Part shown: positions 6,149 through 8,845 of the stretch, piece after piece
Position numbering within the stretch: position 1 is the stretch's first letter
How the letters are laid out: the number at the start of each line of letters is the position of its first letter
Source of the DNA: an uncultured Ruminococcus sp.
GTDB lineage: Bacteria; Bacillota; Clostridia; Oscillospirales; Ruminococcaceae
Assembly (NCBI GenBank): GCA_900551505.1
Contig: URWK01000043.1
Location: 1 to 8,845, forward strand
Length of the DNA stretch: 8,845 nucleotides
Direction of reading: 5' to 3'
Program-made: the position numbers and the translations under genes
Notes under the pieces: generated by a model
Database searches by the model: none
What the model saw: the letters and a program-made list of their open reading frames with translations, nothing else
Told to the model about the DNA's origin: nothing

Positions 6149-7270
6149 ATGATTTCAAATAAAGGTGTACTCGGTCTGATTTTTGCGAATATGCATGACA
6201 ATACAGTTTCAGACCTTACAAAACAGAGAACAATGGGTTCAATTATGTTCGGCGGACGTTACAGACTTATCGACTTCCCGCTTTCAAACATGGTTAATTC
6301 GGGGGTTTCGGAAGTCGGCGTTATCACGAAGTCGAATTACCAGTCACTTCTTGACCACCTCGGTTCAGGCAGAGAATGGGATTTGGCAAGAAAGCACGGC
6401 GGATTACATTTACTTCCTCCTTTTAGTCATGTGGGAAGCGGAATGTACAGAGGAAGACTTGAAGCCCTTAACGGCGTATGGGACTTTATCGACCATTCAC
6501 AAGCAGATTATGTTGTACTTTCCGACTGTGATGTTGTAACAAATATCGACTACGCACCGGTTATTGAAGCACACATTGCAAACGATGCAGATATAACGGC
6601 AGTTTACGCAAGAGGAATTTTCGACCCGTCACAGCAATTCGCTACAATTTTCGGTGTTACAGAAGACGGCAGAATTAATGACGTTATGATTAATCCGCAA
6701 TTGTCCGGTGAATGCAATATAAGCCTCAATATGTACGTTATGAAGAAACAGTTCCTCAAGAAAATCGTACAGGGTGCTGCTGCAAGAAGCCTTTACAGCT
6801 TTGAAGTGGACATTCTACAGGCAAAGAAAAACGAATTTAAGATTTTCGGATACGAACACAAGAATTACTTCTCAAGAATCGACAGTATGTACAGTTACTA
6901 CAATGCAAACATGGCTTTGCTGAACAGCGAAAACAGAATGAAACTCTTCAAGAAGTCAACTCCGATTTACACAAAGATTAAGGATAACGGTCCTGTTAAA
7001 TTCGGTCTTGACTCGAAGATTAACAATTGTCTGGTTGCGGACGGTTGCGTTATCGAAGGTACTGTAGAAAACTGTGTACTTTTCAGAGGCGTTAAAATCG
7101 GTAAAGGTTCTGTTGTGAAGAACAGCATTATCATGCAGGACACAGTTATCGGAAATGACTGCGTGATTGATGCGGTAATCACAGACAAGAGAGTTAAGAT
7201 AAGCGACACAAAGATTCTTCAGGGTTCAATGAAGTATCCTATATTCATCGGAAAGAAAGCCGAAATCTAA
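6149..7270 (+). CDS. glgD: ADP-glucose pyrophosphorylase-like regulatory subunit
   Basis: It is a paralogue of GlgC, placed directly after it, that in Firmicutes forms a hetero-oligomer with GlgC and has little or no activity alone. Similarity to the neighbour is clear: GGRYRLIDFPLSN at 35-47, SGVSEVGVIT, REWDLARKHGGLHLLPPF, a beta-helix from about 285. The catalytic features are degraded: the nucleotide loop LAGGQGTRL is replaced by LIFANMHDN (10-18), the GGDHIYKMDY segment by SDCDVVTNIDY (125-135), and the FVEKP sugar-phosphate motif by NDVMINP. It has 373 residues, 35 fewer than GlgC, with most of the loss near the C-terminus. The ATG is preceded by a GGGGG-containing ribosome binding site at 6135-6139, and the 14-bp gap supports translation from the same mRNA as glgC. 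The regulatory role is from family knowledge. Confidence 0.93.
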   Translation: MISNKGVLGLIFANMHDNTVSDLTKQRTMGSIMFGGRYRLIDFPLSNMVNSGVSEVGVITKSNYQSLLDHLGSGREWDLARKHGGLHLLPPFSHVGSGMYRGRLEALNGVWDFIDHSQADYVVLSDCDVVTNIDYAPVIEAHIANDADITAVYARGIFDPSQQFATIFGVTEDGRINDVMINPQLSGECNISLNMYVMKKQFLKKIVQGAAARSLYSFEVDILQAKKNEFKIFGYEHKNYFSRIDSMYSYYNANMALLNSENRMKLFKKSTPIYTKIKDNGPVKFGLDSKINNCLVADGCVIEGTVENCVLFRGVKIGKGSVVKNSIIMQDTVIGNDCVIDAVITDKRVKISDTKILQGSMKYPIFIGKKAEI

Positions 7271-7284
7271 ATAAAAACAATATG

Positions 7285-7289
7285 AAGGG
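7285..7289 (+). promoter_or_regulatory. Ribosome binding site fixing the TTG start of glgA
   Basis: AAGGG at 7285-7289 lies 11 bases before TTG at 7301. The glgA frame has a TGA at 7283-7285 and no ATG or GTG between it and 7301, so TTG is the only ordinary start that keeps the conserved N-terminus. Confidence 0.65.
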
Positions 7290-7300
7290 CGTGTTATATT

Positions 7301-8725
7301 TTGAATATACTTTTTGCAGCAAGTGAAGCCCTGCCTTATGTAGCATCAGGCGGACTGGCAGATGTTGTCGGTTCTTTACCGGCAGCTTTTAAAAGAAAAG
7401 GTCACGATTGCAGAGTTGTTATTCCACTCTACAAGAAGATAAAAGACCAATACTATAATGAGCTTGAATTTATCGCAAGTATCACAGTTGACGTGGCTTG
7501 GAGAAAGCAGTACTGCGGAATCCTTAAAAAGACAGCACCGAACGGGGTAACTTACTACTTCGTGGACAATGAATATTACTTCGGACGTGACGGACTTTAC
7601 GGATTTTATGACGATTGCGAAAGATATGTATTTTTCTCAAGAGCGGTACTTGAAATGCTTCATCACATTGACTTCAAACCTGACGTAATCAATGCGAATG
7701 ACTGGCAGACAGCCCTTGTGCCTGTATACTACGAGATTTTCTACAAGTATCAGCAGGGATTTGAAAATATCAGAACGGTATTTACAATTCACAATATTCA
7801 GTATCAAGGCAAGTATGGTATGGAAGTTCTCAATGAACTAATGGGCATTCCTATGTATCATTCCAGACTTCTCGAATATGACGGTTGTATAAACATGATG
7901 AGAGGTGCTATTGAAACCGCTAACAAGGTTAATACGGTAAGCCCGAGTTATGCAAGAGAAATTCTTGACCCATGGTATTCACACGGACTTGACAGAATAC
8001 TTGTAAATAAGCAATATAAGCTTTGCGGATTCCTCAACGGCATTGACACAGACCTTTACAATCCTGAAACAGACCCGACAATTGCAGCCAACTTCACAGC
8101 AGATGACCATTCAGGCAAGAAAATCTGTCGTCAGAAGCTTATGGAAGAAATCGGACTTGATGCAGGTGACGAACCGGTAGTCGGAATAATTACACGTTTC
8201 GTTTCACATAAGGGACTTGACCTTGTAAAATACGTTTTTGAAGAAATGGTAGGTCAGGGATTCAAGTTTGCGGTACTCGGAAGCGGAGAAAAGATTTACG
8301 AAGACTTCTTCAAGGAAATGGCATGGAGACATAACGGAAAAGTCAGCGTAAAAATCGGATTTGACTCAGGACTTGCGAGAAGGATTTATTCGGGTGCGGA
8401 TATGTTCTTAATGCCTTCACAGAGTGAACCTTGCGGACTTGCACAGATGATTTCGATGAGATACGGTACGATTCCGATAGTCAGAGAAACAGGCGGTCTG
8501 AAAGACTCTGTAAGAGATGCAGGCGGAGAAAACGGCAACGGCTTTACATTCAAGACTTACAACGCTCACGATATGAAGGCTTCATGCGAAAGAGCTAAAG
8601 ATATGTACTACAACAAGGAAGCTTGGGACGCTCTCGTTACAAGAGCCATGAAGGAAGATTTCAGCTGGGATAATTCCGCTGAACTTTACCTCGGACTTTA
8701 CAGAGAGATTGTAGGACACAATTAA
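7301..8725 (+). CDS. glgA: Glycogen synthase (ADP-glucose-dependent, GT5)
   Basis: It transfers glucose from ADP-glucose to the non-reducing end of an alpha-1,4-glucan. The 474-residue length is normal for bacterial GlgA, with the two Rossmann domains of a GT-B fold. Visible motifs are MNILFAASEALPY with SGGLADVVGSLP at the N-terminus, DVINANDWQTAL, FTIHNIQYQG at 161-170 with H164, NGIDTDLYNP, ITRFVSHKGLDL with R299 and K304, SQSEPCGL with E376, and RETGGLKDSV. R299, K304 and E376 sit one residue below their E. coli equivalents R300, K305 and E377, so the active site is aligned. One difference is that the KxGG motif reads ASGG, with A15 where E. coli has K15. Translation starts at TTG, which may lower output relative to the ATG-started upstream genes. 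It is the last gene of the operon visible here; no glgP follows. Confidence 0.95.
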   Translation: MNILFAASEALPYVASGGLADVVGSLPAAFKRKGHDCRVVIPLYKKIKDQYYNELEFIASITVDVAWRKQYCGILKKTAPNGVTYYFVDNEYYFGRDGLYGFYDDCERYVFFSRAVLEMLHHIDFKPDVINANDWQTALVPVYYEIFYKYQQGFENIRTVFTIHNIQYQGKYGMEVLNELMGIPMYHSRLLEYDGCINMMRGAIETANKVNTVSPSYAREILDPWYSHGLDRILVNKQYKLCGFLNGIDTDLYNPETDPTIAANFTADDHSGKKICRQKLMEEIGLDAGDEPVVGIITRFVSHKGLDLVKYVFEEMVGQGFKFAVLGSGEKIYEDFFKEMAWRHNGKVSVKIGFDSGLARRIYSGADMFLMPSQSEPCGLAQMISMRYGTIPIVRETGGLKDSVRDAGGENGNGFTFKTYNAHDMKASCERAKDMYYNKEAWDALVTRAMKEDFSWDNSAELYLGLYREIVGHN

Positions 8726-8747
8726 TCTTAAAATTTTTAATCAAATA

Positions 8748-8767
8748 GGGGGCGGGCAAACCCCCCC
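8748..8767 (+). terminator. GC hairpin after glgA, atypical terminator candidate
   Basis: GGG at 8754-8756 pairs with CCC at 8761-8763 around a CAAA loop. After bulged C8753, GGGG at 8749-8752 pairs with CCCC at 8764-8767. This gives seven G-C pairs starting 23 bases after the glgA stop codon. On the + strand it is followed by AAAACGTG, not a U-tract, so it is not a standard intrinsic terminator. It may stabilise the mRNA 3' end instead. Confidence 0.4.
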
Positions 8768-8771
8768 AAAA

Positions 8772-8786
8772 CGTGAAAAAACCACG
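8772..8786. other. Short CGTG/CACG stem after the GC hairpin
   Basis: CGTG at 8772-8775 pairs with CACG at 8783-8786 around a 7-nt loop. Read on the - strand, the stem is followed by TTTT, so it could be part of a weak terminator for a convergent gene beyond the window. Four base pairs is little, and no such gene is visible. Confidence 0.2.
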
Positions 8787-8795
8787 ATATAAAAC

Positions 8796-8842
8796 AATAA
8801 TAAAAATAATAAAAAAAATAATTAAAAATAATTATAAAAAAT
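8796..8842. repeat. 47-base run of only A and T (A-rich on + strand)
   Basis: No G or C occurs from 8796 to 8842. The + strand is mostly A in repeated AATAA/AAAAATAAT units. Such a tract may be bent DNA, an upstream element for a promoter beyond the window, or a U-rich end for transcripts arriving on the - strand. No ORF or ribosome binding site is seen in 8726-8845. Confidence 0.6.
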
Positions 8843-8845
8843 GAA

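Noticed and set aside
6183..6539. Second + strand frame of 118 codons inside glgD
   Set aside because: It is out of frame with the clear GlgD homology and shows no motif or ribosome binding site.
7282..7326. 14-codon ORF overlapping the start of glgA
   Set aside because: It begins at an ATG without an upstream ribosome binding site and its AAGGG belongs to glgA; nothing supports translation.
8841..8845. ATG at the window end as the start of a following gene
   Set aside because: No ribosome binding site precedes it, only A/T-rich sequence, and just two codons are visible.

Overview
The window holds five complete genes, all on the + strand: a spoIIE-type sporulation phosphatase gene, then a four-gene glycogen (granulose) synthesis operon in the order glgB-glgC-glgD-glgA. 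SpoIIE, a GlgC/GlgD paralogue pair, strong purine-rich ribosome binding sites and A+T-rich spacers all point to a low-to-moderate GC endospore-lineage Firmicute. The protein style is most like Ruminococcus and relatives (Oscillospiraceae). That placement is inference from family knowledge, not from a search.

Layout. Positions 1-155 are the spoIIE leader. It contains a plausible sigma-A promoter with an unusually long 21-bp spacer and weak Spo0A-box-like sequences. Positions 156-2393 encode SpoIIE: a polytopic membrane N-terminus, a Cys-containing central region and a C-terminal PP2C phosphatase with its metal-binding aspartates. Positions 2394-2708 are a 315-bp A+T-rich spacer with a 12-bp palindrome, a 12-pair imperfect stem-loop and a convincing extended -10 promoter just before glgB. 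Positions 2709-8725 are glgB, glgC, glgD and glgA, with gaps of 105, 14 and 30 bp, which suggests one transcript. Positions 8726-8845 are non-coding: a G/C hairpin lacking a U-tract, a second small stem, and a run of 47 bases made only of A and T.

How the genes work together. GlgC, probably in complex with the catalytically degenerate GlgD, makes ADP-glucose from glucose-1-phosphate and ATP. GlgA polymerises it into alpha-1,4-glucan, and GlgB introduces the alpha-1,6 branches. SpoIIE is not part of that pathway. In sporulating Firmicutes it dephosphorylates SpoIIAA to release sigma-F in the forespore and it works at the polar septum. Clostridia build up granulose as they enter sporulation, so the adjacency is suggestive, but each unit appears to have its own promoter.

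I found no mobile element, CRISPR array, tRNA or rRNA, and no clear evidence of an undescribed system. The points most worth a second look are the 21-bp-spacer spoIIE promoter, the Lys-rich tail on GlgB, the changed KxGG motif in GlgA, the degenerate GlgD active site, and the unusual hairpin and A/T tract after glgA.
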